Source: a bacterium (GTDB taxonomy: Bacteria; Armatimonadota; UBA5829). Taken from it: a stretch of 64,000 bases of DNA. The notes under the pieces are model-generated. The model did not search any database and had not been told where the DNA came from. It saw only the letters and a list, made by a program, of their open reading frames with translations. The translations under genes were made by a program, and so were the position numbers. The stretch is taken from contig JAJFVF010000009.1 in the NCBI GenBank assembly GCA_021371935.1, positions 193,803 to 257,802 of the forward strand, given 5' to 3'. This document shows, in pieces, positions 50,583-59,541 of the stretch; position 1 is the first letter of the stretch; each line of letters starts with the position of its first letter.

Positions 50583-52850
50583 TTGATAAGAAAGTGTTTG
50601 TGCATTATTACCATACTTCTGCCGATTGGTGCGTGCTGCGCCCAGTCGATCCCTCGGCCCGAGTATCCCGTTCCACAGATGAAAAGGGCTGACTGGGTAA
50701 ACCTCAATGGTACATGGGAGTTTACAGAGACAGATGACAACGATGCTGTCTTTCTTGACGGTCGCCCATATCCCGACAAGATCATTGTACCGTTCTGCCG
50801 GGAGAGTAAGCTGTCGGGGCTTGAACGCAAAGGCTTTATCAAAAACGTGTGGTATCGCAGAACATTCGAGCTGCCTTCGGGATGGAAGTCACCGCGCACA
50901 CTGCTTCATGTTGGCGCCAGCGACTACAAGACCAGTGTCTGGGTAAACGGTCAGACTGTGGGTGAACACATAGGCGGAAGCGCTTCGTTTGCATATGACA
51001 TAACTCGTTTTCTTAACAAGGGCAAGAATACCGTAGTAATTCATGTCTTCGACGACACCCGCAGCGGACTTCAGCCTCTGGGTAAACAGTCAACTTCACT
51101 CAACAGCTACGGATGTCTCTATACCAGAACAACCGGCATTTGGCAGAGCGTATGGCTCGAAGGCGTCGGCTCAACTTACATCAAGGATTTCAAAGTGGAA
51201 CCGGACCCGGACAACTCAAGAGCGCTGATACAGGCCGAGATAGATGGTCCCAGTAAAGGCTTGAAGCTAAAAGTCGATGCGTATGCGGGCAATAAACTTG
51301 TTTCCAGTGCCGTCACAGCCGCTGATTGGCGAGATAGCTACCTTGTGCTTAACCTTGCCCAGAAGCGCCTTTGGTCGATTGAAGACCCGTTCCTGTATGA
51401 GCTGAAATTCACTCTCCTTCGCGGCAAAGATGTGGTCGACAAACTGGGCTCGTATTTCGGCCTGCGAAAGGTTTCGATACAGGGTGCAGCCATTCTCATC
51501 AACGACAAGCCTGTGTTTCAGCGAACAGTCCTGGATCAGGGTTTTTATCCTGACGGTATCTGGACTGCACCCACTGACCAGGCTCTGCGAGATGATATCG
51601 AGATGTCTCAGGCGGCGGGCTTCAACGGCGCGAGGCTCCATCAGAAAGTCTTCGATCCCAGATATCATTACTGGGCAGACAAGCTGGGCTACATCACATG
51701 GGGCGAGTTTCCAAACTGGGGACTGGATTACTCAAAGCCGGAAATCAATTTGAATGTGGTGGACGAATGGGTGCAGATTCTCCGACGTGACCGCAATCAT
51801 CCTTCGATAATCGGCTGGTGTCCGTTCAATGAGAGCAGCGATGCGGCTGTGGCTCTTCAAAACAGCGTGGTCAATATAACCCGAGCGATCGACCCATCGC
51901 GCCCGATTATAGATTCCAGCGGCTGGTCACATAGCTTGGCTGACCCTGAGGTTCTTGATATGCATGATTACGATCAAAAACCGACAACATTCAGAGGACG
52001 CTGGGTCGATGCCTTTGCTGGCGAGGCCGGCGGCTTGCCGGAGCGCTATGGAACTTCACAACTAAGAGCCAGAATGCCGTTTTTTGTGAGCGAATACGGG
52101 GGCATCGGCTGGGAACTAGCCGGTGGCGGCTGGGGCTATGGCAAGACTCCCAAGGACTTGGATGAGTTTTATACCCGCTACAAAGGTCTGACGGATGCGC
52201 TGCTGGACAGCACGCACTTTGGGTTCTGCTACACGCAGCTCACTGATGTCGAGCAGGAACATAACGGCATATATACATACGACCGCAAGCCCAAGTTCGA
52301 CATTGCCAAGATAAAGCGAATAAACACTCGCAAGGCCTACTATGAAAAGAACCCACCGATAAATATTTCCAGAAAGCTGGTTGATGATGACTGGAATGTG
52401 CTTGTGGGAGCATTTCAAGACGCCGATAAGGCCAAGGTATGGCGCTATACATTCGATAAACCCACCGATGACTGGATGAGTCCGGGCTTTGACGATAACT
52501 CCTGGCCGCTCGGCAGAGGAGCATTTGGCAAGAGACAGGGATGGGACATGTATATAGGCACACCCTGGACAACCAAGGACATCTGGCTTCGGCAGGACTT
52601 CAGTGTCGACAAAACCGATATCAAGTATGCCATGCTTGCAGTCCATTATGATGATGATACTCAAGTCTATCTCAACGGAGAGTGCATTTGGAATGGCAGT
52701 GGTTGGAGTGACGGCTACATTGGGATAGATGTCACCCAAACCGTCAAGAAAGCACTTAAGCCCGGCAAAAACAATATAGCCGTCCACTGCTGGCAGGACT
52801 GGGGCGGACAGTATATCGACCTTGCGCTGCTGGTTAAAGACAGGAAATAG
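50583..52850 (+). CDS. Glycoside hydrolase family 2 protein (beta-galactosidase/glucuronidase-like), secreted
   Basis: 755 residues. Signal peptide (MIRKCLCIITILLPIGACCAQ) with a possible lipobox IGAC. GH2 architecture: sugar-binding jelly roll (WVNLNGTWEF, WYRRTFELP, FLHVGASDYKTSVWVNGQ-like), an Ig-like domain, then a TIM barrel with the acid/base Glu in GWCPFNESSD (family W-x-x-x-NE) and the nucleophile Glu probably in FFVSEYGGIGWE. A C-terminal beta-sandwich (VYLNGECIWNGSGWSDGYIG) looks like an added carbohydrate-binding domain. It would cut beta-linked sugars from polymers outside the cell. The likely start is TTG at 50583, with AAGGAG upstream. Confidence 0.88.
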   Translation: MIRKCLCIITILLPIGACCAQSIPRPEYPVPQMKRADWVNLNGTWEFTETDDNDAVFLDGRPYPDKIIVPFCRESKLSGLERKGFIKNVWYRRTFELPSGWKSPRTLLHVGASDYKTSVWVNGQTVGEHIGGSASFAYDITRFLNKGKNTVVIHVFDDTRSGLQPLGKQSTSLNSYGCLYTRTTGIWQSVWLEGVGSTYIKDFKVEPDPDNSRALIQAEIDGPSKGLKLKVDAYAGNKLVSSAVTAADWRDSYLVLNLAQKRLWSIEDPFLYELKFTLLRGKDVVDKLGSYFGLRKVSIQGAAILINDKPVFQRTVLDQGFYPDGIWTAPTDQALRDDIEMSQAAGFNGARLHQKVFDPRYHYWADKLGYITWGEFPNWGLDYSKPEINLNVVDEWVQILRRDRNHPSIIGWCPFNESSDAAVALQNSVVNITRAIDPSRPIIDSSGWSHSLADPEVLDMHDYDQKPTTFRGRWVDAFAGEAGGLPERYGTSQLRARMPFFVSEYGGIGWELAGGGWGYGKTPKDLDEFYTRYKGLTDALLDSTHFGFCYTQLTDVEQEHNGIYTYDRKPKFDIAKIKRINTRKAYYEKNPPINISRKLVDDDWNVLVGAFQDADKAKVWRYTFDKPTDDWMSPGFDDNSWPLGRGAFGKRQGWDMYIGTPWTTKDIWLRQDFSVDKTDIKYAMLAVHYDDDTQVYLNGECIWNGSGWSDGYIGIDVTQTVKKALKPGKNNIAVHCWQDWGGQYIDLALLVKDRK

Positions 52851-52865
52851 GTAACAATAATATTT

Positions 52866-53873
52866 ATGATGAAATCAGAACTTTCCAACCGTGACAGGCT
52901 CAAGCGTGTCCTTGACTTCCAATCTGTTGATCGTCTGCCCATGATCGAGTGGGCGGCATGGTGGGACAAAACAATCGATAGATGGCATGGCGAGGGTCTG
53001 CCTGCCGAGCTTAGTGTCGGCAGCGATATTAACGCATATTTTGGCCTCGATGCTCAGTTGCAGTATTGGATATTTACATGTGGACCGGACTGTCCGCAGC
53101 CCTCAGGCCATGGAATGCCAATAATAAATGATCGTGATGATTATATACGTATCAAGCCGTATCTCTATCCCAAAAATCCTTTCGACCAAGACGTGGTCGG
53201 GAACTGGGCAGACAGGCAAAAGCTCGGTGAACTGGTTGTATGGATCAGCCTGGAAGGTTTCTTCTGGTTTCCCCGAATGCTCTTCGGCATAGAACCGCAC
53301 TTGTATGCGTTCTATGACCAGCCGGATCTTATGAAGCAGATCAACGAGGATCTGCTGACTTATCAGATCAGAGTTATAGAGCAGTTCTGCGAGATATGCA
53401 CGCCTGACTTCATGACCTTTGCTGAGGATATGTCATACAACCATGGTCCCATGCTCTCGCAGAGCCAGTTCGAGGAGTTTATGGCTCCGTATTACAGACA
53501 AATCGTGCCTGTTCTCATTGATAGGGGTATAGTGCCTTTTGTGGATACTGACGGTGACGTGACAGTTCCGGCCCAGTGGTTTACGAGTGTGGGTATACGC
53601 GGATTGCTGCCTCTTGAGAGAATGGCCGGAGTGGAAGTTGCACAACTCAGACGCGATCATCCGAAACTGAATATGATTGGCGCATATGATAAGACCATAA
53701 TGCACCTGGGTGAGGACAGAATCCGTGAAGAGTTTGAACGGCTGCTGCCTGTAATGAAGCAGGGCGGGTTCATACCCTGCGTAGATCATCAGACTCCGCC
53801 GGAGGTTTCACTTGAGGACTATCGGACTTATTTGCGCGTCCTGAAGGAGTATTGCGTCAAAGCGTGTGAGTAG
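52866..53873 (+). CDS. Uroporphyrinogen decarboxylase-like protein
   Basis: 335 residues. It has the URO-D TIM-barrel pattern (DRLPMIEWAAWWDKTIDRWH at the N-terminus, the metal-ligand-like AEDMSYNHGPMLSQSQFEEF, then VPFVDTDGDVTVP and a final FIPCVDHQTPPEVSLEDYRT). This architecture is shared by MtaA/MtbA-type methyltransferases and by uncharacterised URO-D-like enzymes in heterotrophic bacteria. Because HemE-specific residues are not evident and the GH2 gene is directly upstream, demethylation or a side pathway is more likely than haem synthesis, but this is inference. Ribosome site is weak. Confidence 0.8.
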   Translation: MMKSELSNRDRLKRVLDFQSVDRLPMIEWAAWWDKTIDRWHGEGLPAELSVGSDINAYFGLDAQLQYWIFTCGPDCPQPSGHGMPIINDRDDYIRIKPYLYPKNPFDQDVVGNWADRQKLGELVVWISLEGFFWFPRMLFGIEPHLYAFYDQPDLMKQINEDLLTYQIRVIEQFCEICTPDFMTFAEDMSYNHGPMLSQSQFEEFMAPYYRQIVPVLIDRGIVPFVDTDGDVTVPAQWFTSVGIRGLLPLERMAGVEVAQLRRDHPKLNMIGAYDKTIMHLGEDRIREEFERLLPVMKQGGFIPCVDHQTPPEVSLEDYRTYLRVLKEYCVKACE

Positions 53874-53881
53874 TAATAAGT

Positions 53882-54271
53882 ATGGATAAAGATACAGCAA
53901 AAATAATAATCGAAAGATACGCCAAAGCACTGGCCGAAACGCAAGGCGATATCGGAGGGATTCCTGAATCGAAGCTGCCATGTGATAAATCAATGGTCAA
54001 AGAAGCAATAAAGCTGTATTTGAATGAAGTGCCGGAGGGCTCGGACACATATCACAAGCTGAGGCAGTTTTATCCAAAACTTGCAAGTTTTATTCCTGAT
54101 GAACTGGCTGAGCGTTCTGCAAAGGCCGAAGAGGCTATGATGTCGATGGATATGGCAAGTGGAGACTTTGCATACCTTGATGAGCATGCCAAGATTCTCA
54201 AACAAATCCAGGACGATACCTATCTGCTTGAGCAGGAGCTTTATGAATATATGGCGACCATATCTCGCTAG
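53882..54271 (+). CDS. Uncharacterised cytosolic helical protein
   Basis: 129 residues, no signal peptide or membrane segment. The composition is mixed-charge and mostly helical (DTAKIIIERYAKALAETQGD, KEAIKLYLNEVPEGSDTYHK, LASFIPDELAERSAKAEEAM). I recognise no family. It lies 8 bases after the UroD-like gene and 20 bases before fabZ in the same direction, so it is probably co-transcribed with both. Codon use looks like its neighbours. Confidence 0.7.
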   Translation: MDKDTAKIIIERYAKALAETQGDIGGIPESKLPCDKSMVKEAIKLYLNEVPEGSDTYHKLRQFYPKLASFIPDELAERSAKAEEAMMSMDMASGDFAYLDEHAKILKQIQDDTYLLEQELYEYMATISR

Positions 54272-54291
54272 CCGACAATTCGGGGGAGAGC

Positions 54292-54723
54292 ATGATTGAC
54301 ATAGAGCAAATCAGAGATACTATTCCACACCGTTACCCGTTTCTTCTTGTCGACCGGATTATGGAGGTCAATGAAGAGGGCACTGCGTGCACCGGAATCA
54401 AGAATATCACCGCCAATGAAAAGATACTTCAGGGTCATATGCCCGGCCAGGCTATCTTTCCGGGAGCGCTGTTGGTAGAGCACATGGCTCAGGTCGGCTG
54501 CTATCTGTTGATGAATAAACCCGAGACAAAGGGCAAGCTGGCCATGTTTGCAGCCATTGACGATGTCAGGTTCAAGCGCAATGCAGTGCCTGGAGATACG
54601 GTCGTAACCAGGGTCGAACTGCTTTCGGGCAGGCGCGGCATATGGAAGATTAAGGCTGAGTCCCGTGTGGAGAATGAGCTTGTCTGCCGAGGGATATTGA
54701 CCTGCGCACTTGTTGACTATTAA
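54292..54723 (+). CDS. fabZ: 3-hydroxyacyl-ACP dehydratase FabZ
   Basis: 143 residues. The catalytic His is in IPHRYPFLLVDRIMEV and the catalytic Glu in FPGALLVEHMAQVGCYLL, both in FabZ positions (H...FPGxxxxE). The protein dehydrates 3-hydroxyacyl-ACP in fatty acid elongation; a diderm also needs it for lipid A primers. It is alone without lpx or fab neighbours. GGGGGAG lies upstream of the ATG. Confidence 0.95.
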   Translation: MIDIEQIRDTIPHRYPFLLVDRIMEVNEEGTACTGIKNITANEKILQGHMPGQAIFPGALLVEHMAQVGCYLLMNKPETKGKLAMFAAIDDVRFKRNAVPGDTVVTRVELLSGRRGIWKIKAESRVENELVCRGILTCALVDY

Positions 54724-54854
54724 CATCTGTGAGTTCGATAGCTCGACAGTCGGGCAGCAGTAACGGCATAGAAGGGTTTTTATGTCCTCTCGCCTAATAT
54801 CTACAGTATAGGCATAGCTTTCCAACTCTTTGACATATGAACGAGGGATAAATT

Positions 54855-55937
54855 ATGGCACGTGTATACAATTTCAACGCAGGACCAGCGGCTCTGCCGC
54901 TTCCAGTTCTGGAAAAGGCGCAGAGCGAGCTTCTGGACATTGCGAGCAGCGGCATGTCCGTAATGGAGATGAGCCACCGCAGTAAAGAGTTCAAGGAGAT
55001 AATCGAGGCAGCCGAGGCGGGTGTCCGCAAGCTGATGGGCGTGTCCGATGATTATGCCGTGCTCTTTTTGCAGGGTGGGGCGAGTCTGCAGTTCGCGATG
55101 ATCCCGATGAACCTTCGCGCACCGGGTAAGAGCGCCGACTATATCGATACAGGAAGCTGGGCGTCCAAGGCCATTAAGGAAGCCAAGGTCGGCGACGGCG
55201 CATGCTCTGTTGTCTGGTCCGGCAAGGAAGAAAGCTATATGCGTGCACCAAAGCCGGAGGAGCTAAAGTTCAGCTCAGGTGCCGAGTATGTCCACATCTG
55301 TTCAAATGAGACCATAGGCGGCATACGCTATCCTGTCTTTCCTAAGACCGAGGCACCGCTGATCGCCGACATGTCAAGCGAGATCATGAGCCGGGCTATA
55401 GATGTGAACCAGTTTGGAATGATCTATGCGGGTGCTCAAAAGAACATCGGTCCATCTGGATTGGCGCTGGTGATAATACGCAGAGACCTGATTGAGCGAA
55501 CTCCGGACAGCGTGCCGATTTTCCTGAGATACAAGACCCATGCCGAAGGCGGCAGTCTCTATAATACGCCCAATACCTGGGGAATATATATAGTCAAGCT
55601 GATAACCGATTGGGTTGCGTCTATAGGTGGAATTGCCGCTCTTCAGAAGATCAACGAGCAGAAAGCTGCTAAGCTATATACGCTGCTCGATTCCAGCAAC
55701 TTCTGGACAGCTCCGGCAGATAAGGCCAGCCGTTCGATCATGAACGTGGTCTGGAGACTGCCGAGTGAGGAACTTGAGGAGAAGTTCGTCGGTGAGGCCA
55801 AAAAGGCAGGTATGATCGGCCTGAAGGGTCATCGCTCAGTAGGCGGCATTCGAGCAAGTATATATAATGCTGTCCCGATGGAAGCCGTAGATGCTCTGGT
55901 CAGCTTTATGAAGGACTTTGAATCCGCCAACGGCTGA
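54855..55937 (+). CDS. serC: Phosphoserine aminotransferase
   Basis: 360 residues. VYNFNAGPAALPLPVLEKAQ, the MEMSHRSKEFKEII motif, FLQGGASLQFAMIPMNL and the PLP lysine in YAGAQKNIGPSGLALVII are SerC signatures. It converts 3-phosphohydroxypyruvate and glutamate to O-phosphoserine in serine synthesis and may act in pyridoxal phosphate synthesis. serA and serB are not in the window. GAGGGAT lies 6 bases before the ATG. A strong terminator follows. Confidence 0.96.
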   Translation: MARVYNFNAGPAALPLPVLEKAQSELLDIASSGMSVMEMSHRSKEFKEIIEAAEAGVRKLMGVSDDYAVLFLQGGASLQFAMIPMNLRAPGKSADYIDTGSWASKAIKEAKVGDGACSVVWSGKEESYMRAPKPEELKFSSGAEYVHICSNETIGGIRYPVFPKTEAPLIADMSSEIMSRAIDVNQFGMIYAGAQKNIGPSGLALVIIRRDLIERTPDSVPIFLRYKTHAEGGSLYNTPNTWGIYIVKLITDWVASIGGIAALQKINEQKAAKLYTLLDSSNFWTAPADKASRSIMNVVWRLPSEELEEKFVGEAKKAGMIGLKGHRSVGGIRASIYNAVPMEAVDALVSFMKDFESANG

Positions 55938-55967
55938 GAGCTTTAAAGAGTAATGAATCAATAAAAT

Positions 55968-55997
55968 GAGGGTCGGCAAGTTTGCCGGCCCTCTTTA
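55968..55997 (+). terminator. Intrinsic terminator after serC
   Basis: GAGGGTCGGCAA (55968-55979) pairs with TTGCCGGCCCTC (55982-55993) with one G-T wobble, followed by TTTATT. Confidence 0.85.
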
Positions 55998-56010
55998 TTC
56001 GCGAAATCAG

Positions 56011-56087
56011 CTAACCCGGATTATGCGTTTCCAGCATAATTTGGTGCTCCGAGAGCATTATTCACGAGAAGCGTGAATAATGCTGAC
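56011..56087 (+). repeat. Dispersed double-hairpin element, copy 6
   Basis: CTAACCCGGATTATGCG at the left. Hairpin A is imperfect (ATTATGCG with AGCATAAT). Hairpin B is a perfect 12-base stem: GCATTATTCACG/CGTGAATAATGC (56055-56083). It lies between converging serC and the PEP-CTERM gene, beside serC's terminator. Confidence 0.85.
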
Positions 56088-56102
56088 AAAACTGATTTAT
56101 GC

Positions 56103-56837
56103 CTATTTTCTAAATCTTCGATATCCTGCAATTCCACCAAGACCAAACAGAATGGCCATTATGCTTGTCGGCTCAGGAACTGCCAGCTGTCCATTGAGTG
56201 TTGCGGTTTCCCAGGCGCTGTTTTCATCTTCTCTTACCTGGATATCCACGCCGAAGTATGTCTGATATGTAACCATCTCTTGGGCAAGAGCTGCAACGTC
56301 CGCGGCATCGGTCTCGTCATATATTGTTCCGCCGGTATCGTATGGCTCGGCATAATCATCATTTGCCCACCAGCTGCAGCCTATCGTGCCGACAACTCCG
56401 CTGACACTGCTTGAATTTGTATAGTCGCCCCAAGCCGGAAATGAGGTTCCAGCTGTAAGTGTCGACCAATCCGTGGTGTAATCGACTCCTTCCCAGTCGT
56501 ATTTATAACGATACTGGATATTGCCGGCCATTTCGGCGGCTGTTTTCCCGGGCAGCCAGAATGTCCACAGCAGCATACTGCCGTTGTCTCCGGTGCTGAA
56601 GACTATAGCCTCTTGTGCTTCGAATATGGTTGTTCCGGGATGTGCACCACCACCCATGTTGACATATGTGCCGTCTGCAGCTGCTGCAAATGCACTTGGT
56701 GTCCAGGCCGAGAACAGGGTTGAATTCCATCCATCGGGGCCGGTGTCGATGTACAAATTGACATCCATCGCCTGTGCAACTGCGGCTGTGGCCAGAAGCA
56801 AGACGCAGATACAAATTACTACGCTGATCTTTTTCAT
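56103..56837 (-). CDS. Secreted PEP-CTERM protein
   Basis: 244 residues. Signal peptide (VVICICVLLLATAAVAQA), a beta-rich domain with many Asp/Gly/Trp residues and a YRYKYDWEGVDYTTDWSTLT segment, and a C-terminal PEP-CTERM tail: VPEP, hydrophobic SIMAILFGLGGIAG, then YRRFRK. A conserved two-Trp pattern (GWNSTLFSAW, SMLLWTFWLPG) suggests carbohydrate-binding-like folds but I recognise no family. GGAGGAGAAG precedes the ATG at 56837 on the minus strand. A good sigma-70-type promoter lies about 88 bases upstream. Confidence 0.82.
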   Translation of the reverse strand: MKKISVVICICVLLLATAAVAQAMDVNLYIDTGPDGWNSTLFSAWTPSAFAAAADGTYVNMGGGAHPGTTIFEAQEAIVFSTGDNGSMLLWTFWLPGKTAAEMAGNIQYRYKYDWEGVDYTTDWSTLTAGTSFPAWGDYTNSSSVSGVVGTIGCSWWANDDYAEPYDTGGTIYDETDAADVAALAQEMVTYQTYFGVDIQVREDENSAWETATLNGQLAVPEPTSIMAILFGLGGIAGYRRFRK

Positions 56838-56924
56838 TACTTCTCCTCCTTTTAGTGTGCGTGGCTTCGTCTGTTTGATCGCCGGGCAATCTATACGTCC
56901 GGTCGTCAACAGAATTCGTACGTG

Positions 56925-56953
56925 ATTATAGCTTCATATCATCCAAATGTCAA
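56925..56953 (-). promoter_or_regulatory. Sigma-70-type promoter of the PEP-CTERM gene
   Basis: Perfect TTGACA (56953-56948) and perfect TATAAT (56930-56925) on the minus strand with 17 bases between them. Confidence 0.75.
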
Positions 56954-57276
56954 CGCATGAGGCAAAATTCAGGTAATATTGCCTGGTCAAATGGCGCAAT
57001 ATAGCGCTTAGTGGGCTGAATTATGAAAGTATGTGTGCAAAGATGCTGATAAAAACATGGTCTAATATCGCGCAGAGAGGGTAATTATGTCCAAAGCGGG
57101 TGTTGCGCACAGCATAAAGCATGCGTGGATTGGAGGTGATTCAAACAAATGCAGCCCGCCATTACAAAGCAGGATCATGGTCCAAATCGCCGACTGCATG
57201 CAGGCAGGTAACATGGCGACTTTTTGCGTCCGGTCGAGTGAATGGGTCCATGCCTGACGTTGGAACGGAGGAAAAG

Positions 57277-59214
57277 ATGAGCAAGACAATATATCTGACG
57301 GCGGTGATAATACTGCTTTGCAGCGGTTCAGCTGTCGCTCAGCAGGCATTTACCGACGTGCCCACCGATCACTGGGCGTATGATGCGATAAGGACGTTGG
57401 TTGATGATGGTATAATCCTTGGCTATCCAAATGGGACCTTTGGCGGCAAGCGGGCAGTCACTCGTTATGAGTTTGCGGTTGCCATAGCGCGGTTGATTCA
57501 GTATATCCCGCAGTTGGTTCCGAGTGAGAGAGGCGGGGTAATCACACAGGAAGAGCTTGACGATGCCCTTAAGGATTATGCCAAAAAGAGCGAGATCATG
57601 CCGCCTCCAAGTCTGGCCAATCTTGCAACCAAGCAAGACCTGGAGTGCGTGCGCAAACTTGTTGACGAGTTTCGCGGTGAGCTTGAGTCATTGGGTGTGG
57701 ATGTAGACACTTTAAAGACCCAGGTGGCCGATCTCACCTGCAGAGTGGCTGTGCTTGAGGCTGAGGTCCGACGGGTGAAATTTACAGGTGATGCCAATGT
57801 ATTTGCAATTGCCAACGATCACAGAAGCGGCATTGTGCCGGCAGTGGACCTGGATAACCGAACGATCCCGTTTACAGCGACGCTTGGCCGCACGATAGGA
57901 GTGGTGCGTGATTTTGATCTTAATGTCGTAGGACGCATCAGTTGCAGTACCACTGCAAACGCGACTATCGACTATGGCAACTATCTCAACTATCTGGTTG
58001 CAGTGGACGACTATGTTGATGGTGTTCGCCAGACTTCAAGAAACGATACCCGGACGGTTGGGGACCTGACTCACCAGTTTGTTGACGCTTTCTTTCCCTA
58101 CTATGCGTATATTGACGCCGGGATCTGCAGCGGCAACGTGAAAGCTGGTCGTTTCCCAATCCAGTTCACGCCGTATACTCTGAAGAAGATCGATGTTGAC
58201 TCGTATACGACAATCCTCAAGACCGATGACGGCTACTACCCTATGGATGGTATCAGCCTGATGAACAATTTCGGTGGGGTGGACATTACTCTGTTTGCCG
58301 CGAAAAACGATCTTAACGACTACCTGGTCAATGGACTGACCGGTCAGCCGAGAAACAGTATCGGCACATTCAACCAGCTTGGCGGCAACGCAGTCGGCGG
58401 ACTGACTCAACTGGTTTCGCAGACGGCTGGTGGTAGAGCTGTGGTCGGCATACCATGGAGTGGGAAAGCCGGTTTTACGTTCTATCAATCATGGTCCGAG
58501 GACGAGTTCAATATACAAGCCAATTACGATCAGGCCAGGGTCTATGGCACTGACCTGTCCGTGCCTGTCGGCATGTTCAACTTTGCAGGAAGCTGGACTC
58601 AAAGCGATGCGCTGGTCCGTGAGGGTGCAGTTGGCGTCACGGATGTCAATGACGACGCCATAGCCTGGGACGGCAGATTTGGCGCGATGGTAGGCAAGCT
58701 GGGTGTGGGTGCGGGCTATAAGTCTATTGGCCGCAACTTCACTGCAGCGGGTTTTTGGGACAAGATAGGCCATTGGGCAAACCCGGTAAATATTAAGGGT
58801 CCCTATGCTGATCTTGTGTACCCGTTGATGGGCAACCTGAACTTCGTGGCTAATGGCGAATACCTGACTGTGAAGGACCCGTCGTCTGTTACCGGTAATT
58901 CCGCTTTGACACAAAACGACAATATCATTAAAGCCGAAGGCGGCCTGCAATGGGGTCTGTCTAAGGCCAATTCGGTTGCTCTGGGCTATCAGTGGGTCAG
59001 ATTTCGCCCGGATTCTGCCGCGCTCAGTGATGCCACCGAGACCTATCTGACAATAGGATGGGCTTATAAGTTGAATCCGAATACGGCGTTCAACGTTGGT
59101 TATCAATACATCAATTATGACGGCGGCGGCAATCCTGCCGGGACGACCTTTGCGTATGGACCGGATACATATCGCGCCGGAGAGGGAGTTGTCCAGTTCG
59201 GTGTGACGTTCTAG
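57277..59214 (+). CDS. SLH-domain outer-membrane porin
   Basis: 645 residues. Signal peptide (IYLTAVIILLCSGSAVA). One SLH domain: AFTDVPTDHWAYDAIRTLVD, then GIILGYPNGTFGGKRAVTRYEF, which binds secondary cell-wall polymer. A coiled coil (LATKQDLECVRKLVDEFRGE, ESLGVDVDTLKTQVADLTCR) spans the periplasm. The rest is a beta-barrel with alternating aromatic residues, ending VQFGVTF with the terminal Phe of outer-membrane proteins. This SLH-coiled-coil-barrel layout is known in Deinococcus, cyanobacteria, Negativicutes and Armatimonadota. The ATG at 57277 follows GGAGG by 7 bases. The stop TAG falls inside the CTAG that starts repeat copy 7. Confidence 0.9.
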   Translation: MSKTIYLTAVIILLCSGSAVAQQAFTDVPTDHWAYDAIRTLVDDGIILGYPNGTFGGKRAVTRYEFAVAIARLIQYIPQLVPSERGGVITQEELDDALKDYAKKSEIMPPPSLANLATKQDLECVRKLVDEFRGELESLGVDVDTLKTQVADLTCRVAVLEAEVRRVKFTGDANVFAIANDHRSGIVPAVDLDNRTIPFTATLGRTIGVVRDFDLNVVGRISCSTTANATIDYGNYLNYLVAVDDYVDGVRQTSRNDTRTVGDLTHQFVDAFFPYYAYIDAGICSGNVKAGRFPIQFTPYTLKKIDVDSYTTILKTDDGYYPMDGISLMNNFGGVDITLFAAKNDLNDYLVNGLTGQPRNSIGTFNQLGGNAVGGLTQLVSQTAGGRAVVGIPWSGKAGFTFYQSWSEDEFNIQANYDQARVYGTDLSVPVGMFNFAGSWTQSDALVREGAVGVTDVNDDAIAWDGRFGAMVGKLGVGAGYKSIGRNFTAAGFWDKIGHWANPVNIKGPYADLVYPLMGNLNFVANGEYLTVKDPSSVTGNSALTQNDNIIKAEGGLQWGLSKANSVALGYQWVRFRPDSAALSDATETYLTIGWAYKLNPNTAFNVGYQYINYDGGGNPAGTTFAYGPDTYRAGEGVVQFGVTF

Positions 59215-59291
59215 CCCTAATTATGCTCGTCGAGCATAATTAGGGTCCGGGCCGCGCATCATTCACGTCTCTCGTGAATAATGCGCGCTAG
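59211..59291 (+). repeat. Dispersed double-hairpin element, copy 7
   Basis: Both ends are CTAG: CTAGCCCTAATTATGC... and ...GCGCGCTAG. Hairpin A pairs CCCTAATTATGCTCG with CGAGCATAATTAGGG (59215-59246), the longest of all copies. Hairpin B pairs ATTCACG with CGTGAAT (59270-59289 region). The first CTAG contains the porin's stop codon. Confidence 0.88.
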
Positions 59292-59321
59292 ATTCCGGTG
59301 TTTATGTCTGTAAATCGCAGA

Positions 59322-59363
59322 AAGCGAGAAACCATCGCAGAGACGGTTTCTCGCTTCTTTATT
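59322..59363 (+). terminator. Intrinsic terminator after the SLH porin
   Basis: AAGCGAGAAACC (59322-59333) pairs perfectly with GGTTTCTCGCTT (59345-59356), followed by CTTTATT. Confidence 0.8.
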
Positions 59364-59541
59364 GGTAGGCTGCTTTGCATCTTCTCAAACTTCTTCTCTA
59401 GTGCTCAAGATGCATTGGCCACACTCGGAAAAGGGTGATCTATTCGGATTCTTCTGTAAACCGGCTTATCGCTTTCCATTTCCTCGAAATCGAAGATGCT
59501 TAAAAGTACACATCATAAGAATGCACTTTTTGTGCCGACAA

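Noticed and set aside
57025-57052. GAAA-N16-GCTGATAA resembling a sigma-28 promoter before the SLH porin
   Set aside because: The -35 lacks the first T, the site is 225 bases from the start codon and there is no flanking conservation. Treated as chance.
6053-59291. Dispersed double-hairpin elements as CRISPR, tRNA or terminators
   Set aside because: Copies are separated by kilobases, lack anticodon or T-arm features, and lack U-tracts after the stems.
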